A stretch of DNA of 64,000 bases from Adiantum capillus-veneris (GCA_014529385.2 CM043955.1:144805140-144869139); one strand, 5' to 3'; numbered from the stretch's first letter, positions 1 to 10,963 are shown. Translations and numbers: made by a program. Notes: generated by a model from the letters alone, not told the origin.

Positions 1-321
1 AGCTATTACACGCCATATTTTGTGGCTTGGTTACAAAAAATAACCAAGAATAACAAAAAACTTGGGTTATAAACACCTTTAAAAAAAAAAAACTAAGTGA
101 GCGGCCTTCACGGGCACTCACCAACAAGTTTAGAGTGTGGAGGTCACATGTACCTACTCTCTGGATGAGTTTTAGAGCACGAGCATATTGGTAGTGCCTC
201 CATTTACGCGGGCACCCATTATTCCTCCACCCTAGGTTCTGGACCTTCGGCCGGGACTCAAGGTAGCACGAACCAAGATCCTCATATCGCATCTAGTGAT
301 TCTTCCTCTAACTACGAAGTC
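1..321 (+). other. untranslated leader of Gy1-outer
   Basis: A-rich stretch upstream of gag, alignable by eye with the reverse complement of 10040-10260. An open frame without ATG runs from about 230 into the gag ATG at 322, so gag could start further upstream at a non-ATG codon or the annotated ATG could be internal. No LTR end or primer site is inside the window. Confidence 0.55.
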
Positions 322-1050
322 ATGGAGGGGTATCCTACACCAAACCCTGATAGCTCAAGTCAAGACATGCATGCCATGGGCCCACGGCCCGGGTCTAGCG
401 TGTTCAGCCGCTTAAAAGAGACCCTTAGTAGAGCTACTCGTTCCGAACATGCGGTTAATGAAATAAATGAAGGGAGTGGGGAAGTAAATTCGTCATTCAT
501 GCATAAAATAGACCCTATGCTTCTTGAGAGTGTGCATGTGAATGTTCCATCCACTGCACCTCCTGATCCTTTAGGACTATCTCCCTCTGAGGTTCTACTA
601 CCTGATGGTAGGAGTCTTGCCGAAGTGCAAGAGATCGAACGCTATATGCAAGCAACAAGGGAGAGGGAAATTGAGAACCTACGAAGGCTAGAACAAAGTT
701 GAGCCCTAAAAGCAAAGGCTCCTATGACAACAATCATGCTAGCCGAGCAACCGAGTGCTCCCAAGGTAGCAGTCACGGAGGGGCAAGCGATGGGGAGCAA
801 TAATGCTTCCACCTTGAGAGAAACCTCCAGCACGCCAGGCCTAGATGGGATATTCCTAAACAAAAATTGGGAGTATGACCTACAAGAAGAAGCTTTAACT
901 GATCAGTACACAGGACACACCTATCATGTGGGTTGGTTAGATGATCTACAATCCACATCGGGTGCTACTAGCATAGATGAGCAACAACAGAAAGTCTGTG
1001 ATGTCCTCCATAGGATTGTCGAGTTAGAAAGACAGAACACAGGGATCTAG
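322..1050 (+). pseudogene. gag: gag N-terminal region (Gy1-outer), stop-interrupted
   Basis: Two open pieces (322-702 and 724-1050) lie in the same frame and are separated by a TGA at 700-702. The homologous - strand copy (10025-9312) has an arginine codon there, so TGA probably arose from CGA. The protein is hydrophilic, rich in Ser/Thr/Glu, with no domain I recognise; it lies upstream of the capsid-like part, as matrix-like regions do in plant Ty3 elements. The frame is lost after 1050 because about 170 bases present in the - copy are missing around 1050-1055. Confidence 0.75.
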
Positions 1051-1082
1051 CTCATCTTTCTCTTAATGACACTACGGCTACC

Positions 1083-1763
1083 ATGCATATCCCAGTGGTG
1101 AGCATGACAAGAACTACACCATGGAGTTCATTTGTTAATACTGCGCCGATGCCTAGTAGCACAGTGCCCCCAACTATACCTACATGTATGTATCAATCAT
1201 GTGCACCTGTCGTACCTCAACCTCATGTAGCTCATACACCTCCGATTATTCCAAGAGCTTACAATCCACAATGGCATTATCCAAGCTCTTATACAAGTGG
1301 AGCCATGCCATTTAATAATAACATGCCATATCAGGCACCCCCTATGCCTAGGGCCACGCCTGTAAACTTTGGACCACCGTCTGGTACACCACCATACGAA
1401 ATATGGGACCCAAGAGCCGCGCGTATGCCAAGGCCAAGGCCAACTCCCATCTCACATGTGGTTCCAGGATCACATACACCCATTATACCTGCTCAAATAG
1501 GAGATTTGGTAGCATTTGCTCAAACTATCAGTCGCTCTATAGCGGAAAACATGCGTAGTGTACCTGATAGAGAGCCTAGGAGCAAGGCAGTTCAAGTAGC
1601 TAAGCTCACATGGAAATTCAGTGGAGACGGAGATGCTAGAAAGCATATGGAAGTCTTTGAACATGTGTGCGATTCCTTGGAAGAGCACAATGAGCTACAT
1701 AAGTGTAAGGCTTTGAGTTTGACCCTAAGCGGAAAGGCTGGAGATTGGTATAGAACCCTCTAG
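1083..1763 (+). pseudogene. gag: gag proline-rich and capsid start (Gy1-outer)
   Basis: Pro/Met/Thr-rich segment followed by the beginning of a Ty3 capsid domain (segment ending in the GDWYRTL motif near 1745-1763, the usual W-(Y/F) capsid helix). Matches the - strand ORF 8985-8182 closely. A stop follows at 1761-1763, and about 350 bases of capsid C-terminus seen in the - copy are deleted here, so the capsid is incomplete. Confidence 0.75.
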
Positions 1764-1791
1764 TAGCTCGCAAGCGTCAAGGTATGACCCA

Positions 1792-3114
1792 ATGAAGATA
1801 AAGCCAATCGTGAAAGAGCAAACGATATCTGAGATGACTTTGGCAGATCTCACCAAGGCCATCCAAGAAAGCCTTAGGGGTAATCGTGCTCCACAAAACA
1901 CTCATATGTATCCAAGAAGGGAGCAACAATGGTGCTCAATTTTCTTGGGCCCACATACTACGAGTGAATGCCCTACTTTCAGAGTAAAGTTTAACGGGAC
2001 TTGTAACGCGTGTGGTAGGTATGGCCATCAAGCGAAGGATAGCCTAATGCGTAAACGCATCATGGAAAATAGACCACCTATAGCTTGGGCAGACTCACCT
2101 CGAGTTCCTACATTGATGCCTACCCCACCCATGGAGCAACAGTTTCCATTACAACACATGGTCCCTAGAACCCAAAATGTGGTCCAAACCACACCGTTGC
2201 CACCTTCACTGCTAGGACCGCAACCCCCTCATCCAAGAGTTACACCTATGAACCAAATAGGTTGCGAGTCATCTAGTACTTATGTAGATTGCGAAGAGGA
2301 CATAGACTCTAGTATCACCTATGGAGTCGACATGCTTGAGGAGTGTCCCATGTACTATATGGAAGACCATTGGGGACAAATCAAACCGGTATATCAAGCT
2401 ACTGCGCTAGCAGCAAGAGGCCAAAACATTAATAGTTTTTCCCGGAGACCACCTCTTCAGTGCTACGAATGTGGTGGACCACATCGAGTAGCTGAGTGCC
2501 CCATTAGAATGCAAAAGAATGCCGCACTAATGCAAACAAGTCAAGGGAGTGCATTGGCAATGCCAATACTCACTTGTAATCGTTGTGGCATAGATCATTT
2601 GATCGCACAGTGTCCTAACAATCCAAATGCACCGAAAATCACACCATTGAACATAATAGAGATTGTTGATGGGACACCACCAACTATAAACATAGCACCA
2701 GTGAATGCACTCACACGGTCGATGCTCCAAAAGCAAAATTACATCCTCAAAGAGAGAGATGCTGCATCCATTGGCCGAGCGAGAAAGAAGAAAACAGGAA
2801 GAAAGAAATCCCTTAATGCTTCTAGCTCAAAACCTACTTCAAAGACTAACATAGGGATAGGAGAGGATCCCGTGTATATGAATGACCCTGAGGATGACTC
2901 AGATTCGATAGAGACCACGGAGACCAAAACTGTTACTACAAAGGAAAAATCCAGTGAGGAGGATCACGAGAGGGAATTACGACGAACACCAAAAGAGTAT
3001 TTAAAGTTAAACCACCCAGTTGCGAACCCTGAAGATAAGCCACGAGAGACAAAAAATGAGGATTGCAAGAGAAAGATTGGAACCTATCCAAACCCAACAG
3101 TGGAAATTGAATGA
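1792..3114 (+). pseudogene. gag: gag nucleocapsid with zinc knuckles (Gy1-outer)
   Basis: Nucleic-acid-binding C-terminal part of gag. CCHC-type knuckles are visible around residues 60-85 (one of the pair damaged, with the last Cys of the second replaced) and around residues 225-275, where two have spacing CX2CX3HX4C, one residue shorter than the usual CX2CX4HX4C. A basic Lys/Arg cluster follows near residue 325. Same order as the - strand ORF 7988-7026. The frame ends in a TGA at 3112-3114, and the next piece starts in another frame. Confidence 0.75.
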
Positions 3115-3132
3115 GTCCAACAACTGAGGGGT

Positions 3133-3832
3133 TTGGTGGAAGAAACTCAACGAAAATTAGAACCTGAATCCAAACATATCCAGATGTCGGACACAGTGTT
3201 TCCCACACAAGTTCAACCTCACAAGAACTATAGGCCATTAGCTATACCCAGTATCATTCGGGAAGAGAGTGAGAGTAGGACATCTGAAAGTGGACACACA
3301 CCTTTCCTACTAGAGAGAATGTTCAATGAGGGAATGCCCGACCCCCTTGAGGAAGTGGAGATTCCATCTTCAACATTCTCTTGTCAGGGTCCTACGTCCC
3401 ACAAGATGCCATTAAATGTTGCCAAGCTGATGGATTTCATGTCCTCAGAAACACGTACGACTATCATATCTAAGTTATACGGAGATCCAGAATTATTCCT
3501 AGCACTGCGAGCGCTTCTCAATGGAGAATTACAGGGCGGATTACCACAATTTGCACATATGAACAAACCTAACTCGGTGATGAATGATGAAGAACATTTA
3601 GCACCACCATTTGACCTAGCGGGACATGAATCTGTAATTGAAATACCCATTAACAAGTTGGGGCAATACTTTGAAGGTGATGAATCTAATGCTACTCTAC
3701 CAATCACTACTAAAGGATTAACTGTAAAGGGGGTCCTTGACGGTGGTGCGAGAGTCAAGAGGATTGGTTGGACTCTGACACACCTTTACAATACCCTATT
3801 GAGCCAGACAACACCTATGGAAAAGTACTATA
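3133..3832 (+). pseudogene. protease-1 region fused by deletion to pre-protease-2 segment
   Basis: Matches the first 200 residues of the - strand protease-1 ORF (6835-5906) up to the catalytic-site motif, which reads Leu-Asp-Gly-Gly here as well as in the - copy, not the canonical D-(S/T)-G. Directly after it (about 3755-3832) the sequence switches to the stretch that in other copies lies between integrase and the second protease. The intervening 3-4 kb of pol are therefore deleted. The open frame continues artificially into the copia insertion after 3832. Confidence 0.75.
3828..3832. repeat. target-site duplication CTATA of Co1 (left copy)
   Basis: CTATA directly precedes the TGTTGGGG start of the Co1 LTR, and CTATA (42835-42839) directly follows the end of the Co1 3' LTR. 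Flanking Gy1 sequence is continuous once both are joined. Five bases is the usual duplication for copia elements. Confidence 0.8.
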
Positions 3833-3870
3833 TGTTGGGGTATAAAGCCCAATGTGGTCGCCCAGGTAAG
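3833..3870 (+). repeat. Co1 5' LTR, first 38 bp only
   Basis: Identical over 38 bases to the start of the Co1 3' LTR at 42562-42599. It breaks off at 3871, where a different copia element (Co2) begins. The tail of this same LTR is found 34.5 kb away at 38374-38396. Confidence 0.8.
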
Positions 3871-4248
3871 AGCACAGAGGCCGAGTACAGAGGTGCAGCA
3901 GTTGCGGCGTGCGAGGTAGCTTGGCTACGCACATTACTTGAGGACCTGGGAGTGCAGGTGGACCAGCAGATTTTCATCCATTGTGACAACCTCAGCAGCA
4001 TGCAGTTGGCTAGGAACCCAGTGTTCCATGCCAGGACCAAACACATAGAGGTCCATTACCACTACGTTCGAGAGCGAGTGTTGGCGGGCGACATCGACTT
4101 GGTCTACGTCAGCACAGAGGAGCAGATAGCGGATATCTTTACCAAGGCCCTCGGAGCTGAGAAGCTTCGACGTTTCCGGACTATGCTTGGACTCTGCGAC
4201 ATGCAGAGCTCGAGGGGGAGTGTTGAGATGTCGAGCTCTACACCTTGA
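3871..4248 (+). pseudogene. pol: Co2 copia RNase H, C-terminal part
   Basis: Ty1/copia RNase H end: the S/T-EAEY motif at its start, then a CDN element, the NPVFHARTKHIEV stretch and a terminal DIFTKAL motif, all hallmarks of copia RNase H. The 5' part of the element (gag, integrase, RT) is absent; the frame is joined head-on to the Co1 LTR remnant at 3870. The stop lies at 4246-4248, inside the Co2 LTR. Sequence differs from Co1 RNase H, so it is another family. Confidence 0.85.
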
Positions 4249-4542
4249 GCTGGCATCCACTACGGGTCTTGGCCGCTTACGGCATTTACTCACTGGCGCG
4301 TTAGGTGATCGACACGGAGGATCTCTGCCAGTGATTCTACAGCTGGACTACACTTATAGTGCCAGCCTAGTACGCTTCTAGCGAGTTCACACTTAGTGAC
4401 CGCATGTACATATGTGCTTTTTTTCAGCTTTAGCACTTAGTCATTTTGTACTCTCTTTTCTGTGAAGAAGAAGAAGAAGCTTTCCATCTCTGTGTGCTTT
4501 GTGCTTGTCTTGTGTAGCTCTCTTGCATCCTCATTCTTTACA
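4221..4542 (+). repeat. Co2 3' LTR
   Basis: Starts TGTTGAGATG directly after a polypurine tract (GAGGGGGAG, 4212-4220) and ends with CA at 4541-4542 where - strand Gy1 reverse-transcriptase sequence begins abruptly. Length 322 bp. No second copy is in the window, so the limits rest on the PPT, the TG/CA ends and the Gy1 junction. Confidence 0.65.
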
Positions 4543-5042
4543 TCCTAGTGGCGGCATTGACCTTCTTGAGATTCACGCACACTCTGAGTTTCCCATTCTT
4601 CTTGGGCACAATCACTATTGGAGACACCCATTCTGAGTGATCATAGGGTATATGAATCCGCATTCCACAAGCTTTTCAATCTCTTCTTGAACGATTTTTG
4701 CATATTTAGGATTCATTGGGTAGGGTCGTTGGTGAAATTGTTTAGCCATGCTATTCATGGGGATTGTGTGTTGCACCACGGAAGGTGGAACACCTTTCAT
4801 ATCATGATATGTCCAGGCAAATATATCCCTGAATTCCTTGAGAAGTTCTTTAAGTACACACTCCTCAGTCTTGGTCAGATATTGGGCAATGAAAACAGGT
4901 TTAGACTCTTCTCCTGGATCTGCTCTTTTCCCTTAACTATCGCTGTGGACCGTCATAGACTCCATTGCTCCCATCGATAGGTTTTATTTGAGCCTTTGTA
5001 TACACAACCTTACGTTCCTTTGTGGTATAGGATTTGAAATTT
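4543..5042 (-). pseudogene. pol: RT N-terminus of Gy1-m2, truncated and frameshifted
   Basis: Contains the conserved pre-RT stretch (KGVPPSVVQHTIP and RPYPMNPKY motifs) and the IVPKKNGKLRVCV region in degraded form, matching 17600-18100 of Gy1-m1. Several frame changes occur. It ends at 4543, at the codons that precede the catalytic core, so no functional RT remains. Confidence 0.8.
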
Positions 5043-5909
5043 TCAGGTGCAGGGTGTAAGTCTGTGGAGTCCTGTTGTTCTGTGGACTATGATTTCACTT
5101 CCGAATCCTTTTGTTGTTGAGCTAACTCTCGATTTTGTCGTCTCCTTACAGTACGGCTCAACTTTGGCTTCTATGTAGCCTAGTTTTGCGATGTCAATGG
5201 GTTGTGGACTACACCACATAACTCTTTGAAGGTATTCACCCCAGTTATCTACCAACTTCCGATGAGCATCACATGCCCCTATATAATTAAGCCATTCTAC
5301 GATAGTTGCTCGATATCGTCGCCTCTTATATCTCTTACTCTTCTTGTTTAATTTTAGATTATGACAGATCTCTAGTGAAGAGTCACTAGATGAATCACTA
5401 CTTGTGTCTTCTGCTCCCTTGGATAGATTGTCATCTAGGGTACCACTAGGCCGTGAATGGTTTTTCCCCATATTTTCACTAAGATTTAACTTAGATTCTT
5501 CATCCTCAGAGTCAATTTCAATTGATGATTCTGACCCCAAATCGTGTGGGCTATAGTCTTGTGAGGTGCTATTGGTTCCAATGCCAATCAAACTTTCATC
5601 TTGTAGGTCATTAGAAGCTATATGCATTACTTCTAGCATATTTAAGGGTACGAGTGGTGGCATTTCATCCCCCTCAGGTGTTACCCAAGTCGTCCCCCTG
5701 TTTCCCCAAGTGTCTATGGTTGCTGCTAAGTGGACCCAATCCACATTGTCCGACTCAGTCATCCCAGGTAGTACATCCATATAAGGAGAATCTTCCCCAA
5801 CATCAGTGTCCGCTTTACACGTGTAACAATACTGCAACGGGGCCGAGTGAACTGTGGTGTCATATCTATGATCAATTATAAACCTGTTTCTCCTAGAGGA
5901 TGTGCTCAA
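5043..5909 (-). pseudogene. protease-RT linker of Gy1-m2
   Basis: Open frame of 288 codons after protease 1. It carries an acidic Ser/Asp/Glu-rich stretch (about residues 120-185), then a basic KKSKRYKRRRYR cluster and a segment related to the start of the RT ORF at 18326. No enzymatic motif seen. Its frame is offset from the preceding protease ORF, with only a few bases of overlap, so either a frameshift mutation or a programmed frameshift separates them. The homologous place in Gy1-m1 (codons for TTWVTP) is where Gy2 inserted. Confidence 0.65.
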
Positions 5910-6835
5910 CCCGTCACAAGATCCACTCGAATGACAGAATCTTGGAACTGTAAGTAGACATGGTTTTTAGACCAGTCATGGACCATTTTTTCTTCCCTCA
6001 TGAAAGGACGTCCTAAGATCATCTCCGATGCCATAGTGTGTTTGGAGAAATCCATAACAATGAAGGTAATCCATATGTCATGTCCAAAGACCTTGATCTT
6101 GAGATCTTCTAGCATCCCAATAGGTTTAACAATAGACCCATTGGCCATCTTCACTACTATAGTTGTGGTCGCAAGGTGAGGTCTTCCCATAGTTTCCCAA
6201 CAATTTTTAGTCACAATGCTAAACCCAACACCACCATCAAGGATTCCGTTCACAGTTAATCCCTTAGTAGTGATTGGTATGGTCGCATTGGATTCATCAC
6301 CCTCAAAGTATTGTCCCAACTTGTTAACATGTATTTCTATAACAAGGTTCTCATCTAGATTGGGTTGTGGATCTAAGTGTTCCTCCTCTATTGGCATCTC
6401 CCCAGCTCCATCCATTTGTGCAAATTGTGGTAGCCCAAACTTTAGTTCTCCATTGAGGAAGGCTCGAAGAGCTGAGATTAGCTCAGGGTCTTTATATAGT
6501 TTGGACATAATGGTGGTTCTAACTTCTGAAGACATGAAATCCATCAATTTGGCAATGTTTAACGGCACCTTTTGGACCTCAGTCCCTTGACGTGGGGAAT
6601 ATGGGATCTCCATTTCTTCGATAGGATCAAGTAGTCCCTCTGTAAACATTCTTTCCATCAAGAAGTGAGTACGCCTACTTTCCCATGACTTTAAGTCACT
6701 TTCTTCTTGGATGACACTAGGTATGGCTAAGGGTCTATGGACTTGGTGAGGTTGTTGTTGCATAGGGAACATTGTGTCTGTAATCTGGATCTGCGTAGGT
6801 GCTGGTTCTAGATCCCTTTGGGTATCTTCTACCAA
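5906..6835 (-). pseudogene. protease 1 (retropepsin-like) of Gy1-m2
   Basis: A 309-codon open frame. Residues 1-170 are a Glu/Pro-rich spacer; residues about 195-290 have the retropepsin pattern: a GILDGG at 198-202 where D-(S/T)-G is expected, then an ILGRPF motif near 273 typical of the second half of plant Ty3 proteases. The Gly in place of Ser/Thr is shared with the independent + copy at 3740, so it is likely a family trait and not a private mutation. Known retropepsins need Ser or Thr there; activity is doubtful. Confidence 0.75.
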
Positions 6836-7025
6836 ACTCCTTAATTACTTGACTCGCTCAATCTCCTCTGTAGGGTTTGGATAAGTTCCTATCTTCTTCT
6901 TGGATCCTGCCCATTGTGGCTCATGAAGGTCTTCGTTGTTGGTTTCTATCTTACTAGTCGTTTTGGTCTCCATGGTTTCACCTAAATCAGAATCCTCTTC
7001 AATGTCGTTCATATATACGGGGTCG

Positions 7026-7988
7026 TCACCCGTCCCTATGTTGGTCTTTGAACTGGGGTCTGATGACTTCGCTGCTTTTTGCGATCTCTTCGTTCATGTT
7101 TTTTTTCTTTTTCTGAGATTGGGCAATTAATGTCGTGTCTCTTTCCTCAAGAATATAATTTTGTTTTTGGAGCATCGATCGTGTGAGTACATTTACTATT
7201 ACCATAGGTGTACTTTGTGATGGCTCCTCGATAACTTCAATCAAGTTTAATGGCATGATCTTCGGTGCATTTGGATTATTTGGACATTGGGCAATCAAAT
7301 GATCTATGCCACATCGATTACACATGAGTATTGGCATTGTAGACATGCTTGCTTGATTGGTTTGCATTAGTGTGGTGTTCTTTTGTAGCCTAATAGGACA
7401 CTCCGCTACATGATGTGGACCTCCACACTCATAGCATTGAAGAGGTGGTCTCTTAGCAGTGTAATTGATATTTTGGCCTCTTGCCACAAGAGCAGCTACT
7501 TGATATACAGGTTTGACTTGTCCCCAATAGTCCTCCATGTAGTATTGTGGACTTTCTTCAAGCACATCCAGCCCATAGGCAATATTAGGATCTATATCTT
7601 CCTCACAGCCTTCCAAACAAGCAATAGATGACTCACAACCCATTTGATTCACAGAAGTGATTCTCGGATGTGGTGGTTGCGGTCCTAGCACTCGAGGTGG
7701 TAAGGGTGTTGTTTGAACAACATTTTGGGCCCTAGGGACCATGTGTTGTGATGTTTGTTCAAGAGGTGGGTCCGACATCAATGCAGGCACTCGAGGTGTG
7801 TCTGTCCATGCCAAGGCTGGTGTATTGGCCATCGTGCATTTAAATACTATGCAATCCTTCGCTTGATGACCATACCTCCCACAGGCATTGCAGTTCCCAT
7901 TGAATTTTACTCTAAAAGTAGGGCATTCACTGGTACTATGCGGTCCATAGCATACTGAGCACCATTGTTGCTCCCTTATTGGATACAT
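7026..7988 (-). pseudogene. gag: gag nucleocapsid, four zinc knuckles (Gy1-m2)
   Basis: 320-codon frame with four CCHC knuckles: two adjacent ones near residues 9-45 (the second with canonical CX2CX4HX4C spacing) and two near residues 178-260. Three of the four use CX2CX3HX4C. A basic KKKK cluster follows near residue 290. Expected role: binding genomic RNA in the particle. It continues in frame-broken form from the capsid piece upstream. Confidence 0.8.
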
Positions 7989-8027
7989 ATGATTGTTTTG
8001 CGGAGCATGATTATCCCTAAGACTCTC

Positions 8028-8985
8028 TTAAATAGCCTTGGTGAGATCTGCTAAAGTCATCTCAGATATCTTTGGCTCCTTAGCAATAGGCTTTAGGGTC
8101 ATTGGCTGATGCCCTGATGCTTGCGAGCTAATAGGTTTAGGCTTAACAGACACTCTTTCTCCTTGAATCATTAAATTATCGTCATAACCCCCTAATGAAT
8201 CTATCAAGCAATTGATTATTGTTGAAGCGCTCATTTGGATTAGAACGAGAATTCAAATGCTTCAAGCGACTTGTAAAGTCTCTCACCGACTCTCCTTCCT
8301 CTCGTTGGGCTTTCTGGAGCTGAGAGGCTACACCCCAAAGCACTCCCTCTCGTATGTATTCTTTCAAGAACAGTCTCCTAAGAGTAGGGTAAATCGTTTT
8401 TTCTTCCACCCTTAGGGTTCTATACCAATCCCTTGCCTTCCCACTTAAGGTTAGGCTTAAAGCATTACTCTTATGCAGGTCATTGTGTTCTCCTAGAGAA
8501 TCGCATATTTGTTCAAACACTTTGATATGCTTTCTCACATCCCCGTCTGCACTAAATTTTTGTGTGAGCTTGGCTATTTGTACTGCCTTATTTCTAGGCT
8601 CTCTATCAGGCGTGTTACGCATATTCTCAGCAATAGATCGACTAATAGCTTGAGCAAATGTTGCCAAGTCACCTAAGTGAGCAGGCACCGTGGGTGAAGG
8701 CGCTCCAGAGACTACATGTGGTGTAGGTATCGGCATTAGACTTGGCGCATAAGAAGCCCTTGGGCTCCACATTGGGTACGATGTTGTGCCATGTGGTGGC
8801 CCAAAGTTCATATGTGTGGCCCTAGGCATAGCAGACGTTGGATATGACATGCTAATGCTAGCCGGTATAGTCCCATGGAAATAAGAACTTGGGTGTTGTG
8901 GTTGTGGAGTATAGGTTGTTGAAACAATGGGAGGGGTAGGGACTACATGAGTACGAGGACCCATGGGTGTATACGATTGGTACAC
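8028..8985 (-). pseudogene. gag: gag capsid region (Gy1-m2)
   Basis: Pro/Met-rich start, then a Ty3 capsid (Retrotrans_gag type): the KIAKLTQKFSADGD segment, ALSLTLSGKARDWYRTL, a FLKEYIREG helix, and an EEGESVRDFTSRLKHL helix. The main open piece is 8182-8985; the end (8028-8234) is in another frame and carries the KPIAKEPKISEMTLADLTKAI segment. The + strand copy lacks the second half of the capsid, so this is the reference copy. Confidence 0.8.
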
Positions 8986-9296
8986 ACTTGTAGGTACTGT
9001 TTTGCAGGCATTGAGCTACCATGTAGCAGTGCTTTACTAACAAATGAGGTCCATGGTGTGTTTCTTGGCATACTCATAATTGGGGTAGGCATGGTAGCCG
9101 TGGTGTCATCAAGGGAAAGATGAGCTAGACTTGGAAAGGTAAAGCTATCACTTGTGGGCTCAGATTGCACTGAGACCCCTGGCGAAACAACATATGGAGG
9201 ATCCATCAGACTTACCGAGGGAGTCTCCATTTGTGATAAGGTTGGTTGTTTAGCCTTTCCTGTATCCAAGAATCTCATGAGACCCGTTGAAGGCAT
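8943..9296 (-). pseudogene. gag: gag middle segment (Gy1-m2)
   Basis: 117-codon piece linking the N-terminal gag ORF to the proline-rich capsid segment; Ser/Thr/Pro-rich with no recognised domain. About 170 bases of it are missing in Gy1-outer at 1050. Separated from the upstream ORF by an in-frame TAG (9310-9312), where Gy1-outer has CAG. Confidence 0.65.
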
Positions 9297-9311
9297 GTTG
9301 ATCCCCTTGTT

Positions 9312-10025
9312 CTATCTCTCTAACTCAATGACCCTATGGATGACCTCAGAAACTCTTTGTTGTTGATCCTCCACACTAGTAGTGTTTATTGTGGATTGTA
9401 GGACATCTAACCAACCCACGTGATAGGTGTGACCTGTGTATAGGTCGGTCAGAATTTTCGTTTGTAGTTCGTACTCCCAGTTCTCATTTAAGAACACTCC
9501 ATCTAGGATTGAGGTGCTAGGGGTGTCCTTTGAGCTAGATGCAATGTTGCTTTCTAGAGGTTGGCCCTTAGCGGTTTCTAAGTCAGGAGCACTTGCTTGC
9601 TCTCTTAGCAAGGATATTGACATAGGGGCTTTCGCTTTTAACTCTCTTCGTTGCTCCGTCTTGTGTAAGCTCTCGACTTCCTTTTCCCTCGCTGCAAGGA
9701 TATACTGCTCAACCTCTTGCACTTTGGCAAGGCTTCTACCACCGGGTAATATGACCTCGAAGGGAAATAACTCTGAAGAGTCAGGAGGTGTAGTGAATGA
9801 AGTATTCACTTGCACACTCTCTAGGGGTATAGGGTCTACGTTGGTCATGAATGGAGAATTTACTTCCCCACCCCCCTCATTTACACCATTAGCTCCATGT
9901 TCGGATCGAGTGGCTCTACTAAAGGTTTCCTTCAGGCGGCTAAGCAGGCTCGGCCCGGACTGCGGGCCCATGGCATGCATGTATTGGCTTGAGCTATTGG
10001 GATTAGGAATTGGGAAACCCTCCAT
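9312..10025 (-). pseudogene. gag: gag N-terminal region (Gy1-m2)
   Basis: 237 codons starting at the ATG (10023-10025) that aligns with the ATG at 322 of Gy1-outer. Hydrophilic with a Lys/Glu-rich helical stretch near residues 105-140; function by position is matrix-like. It ends at a TAG that is CAG in the other copy. Codons upstream of the ATG are similar in both copies, so the true start may be further 5'. Confidence 0.75.
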
Positions 10026-10915
10026 GACCTCGTAGGAAGAGGAAGAGTCACAGCCGCTATGTTCGGGTCTTGGTTTGTACTACCTTGGGTCCCCGTCGAG
10101 GGCCCGGAACCTAAGGTAGGTGGATAATGAGACTCGCGTAAGTCGAAATTCTCTCTAGTTTCTCCGTCTCTAGCACACGACCAGAGCGCAGATACATGTG
10201 CCTTTGACACCCTATAAGCGTCAGTGAATAACCTCGAAGGTTAACCGCTTACTTTTTTAGGCGTTTGTTTTTACTTGTTTTTTATGTCTTTTAAATACTT
10301 TTGAATAATCGGCTTTTTGATTAAAGTGTGTGATAGCTCAAAACGAGTGTATCACTCAAAGGGTCGCGGTGTGCTTTATAGCAGAACGTTCGGTCACCTG
10401 AAGCTCCGTTGGTCCTCCAAAAAGCCGATTTTTAGCTAGGTGTGAAGCTAAAATACGTAATTTGAAAGAACGACTGAGGCCTAAGCCTGAGCGTGAGCTT
10501 GGGCTTGGGTTTGGGAGATATTCCCGATCCCGGTCCTATCTTTAATTGTATTTTTTTGTCAATTAAAAAAAAGGGATAAGGTCGCCGCGGCCTGCGTGAG
10601 AGCACACACATACTCTACCTACCTACTTCGAACTAATACACCTACTGTTACACACTAACACACTCTATTAGCTCTCACAGATCTACTTCCTACTTACTGT
10701 ACATTACATTACATAGAACTAACAACCTTAATACTAACACCTTACACAAAGAAAAAACACAGTACCTTTGAAAACTCCATTAACAAAAAAAATACACAGT
10801 AGTAACACAAAATCCTTCTTCTCAACACACACACCCTCCTTCCTTATGTTTCCTACAATTGAAATTGCACCACAAAAGAAGCACATAGTGCCATTCAAGC
10901 TTAGTGTATGGGATT
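10026..10915 (-). other. leader of Gy1-m2 between primer site and gag
   Basis: About 890 bases with no coding signal, apart from the gag-like frame just upstream of 10025. Contains an A/T-rich stretch and short TAC/CTAC-rich repeats (10610-10740). Matches Gy1-outer 1-321 at its gag-proximal end. Confidence 0.6.
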
Positions 10916-10931
10916 CCCCGGTAACGGTGCC
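10916..10931 (-). other. primer binding site, tRNA-Asp type
   Basis: On the - strand this reads GGCACCGTTACCGGGG, five bases from the LTR end. It equals the tRNA-Asp primer site seen in Gy2 (36921-36936) except for two G-to-A changes. Plant Tat/Athila-type Ty3 elements commonly use tRNA-Asp. Confidence 0.75.
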
Positions 10932-10963
10932 AAAAATGTGTGCGTATGTCGCACGTGTCAATG

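Larger units (their letters stand above)
1..3832 (+). mobile_element. Gy1-outer, 5' part of Ty3/gypsy element
   Basis: Leader, gag and first-protease region of a Gy1 element in + orientation. Its protein pieces match the - strand copy at 10025-5906 domain by domain. The element stops at the target duplication CTATA (3828-3832), where copia Co1 is inserted, and resumes at 42835. Joining the two flanks gives the same order of bases as the uninterrupted copies at 54000 and 15020 (region before the second protease). The 5' LTR lies left of the window. It is a deletion derivative: rest of protease 1, RT, RNase H and integrase are missing between about 3749 and 3755. Confidence 0.85.
4543..10936 (-). 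mobile_element. Gy1-m2, internal region truncated in RT
   Basis: Reading on the - strand from 10936: primer binding site, leader, gag, protease 1, linker, then the first codons of RT, where it is cut by Co2 at 4543. Its 5' LTR (10937-13859) doubles as the 3' LTR of Gy1-m1. This is the most complete Gy1 gag in the window. Confidence 0.85.

Noticed and set aside
3133-4248. Single 371-codon gene joining protease-like and RNase H-like parts
   Set aside because: The frame crosses a deletion, a copia LTR remnant and a second copia element; the fusion is accidental.
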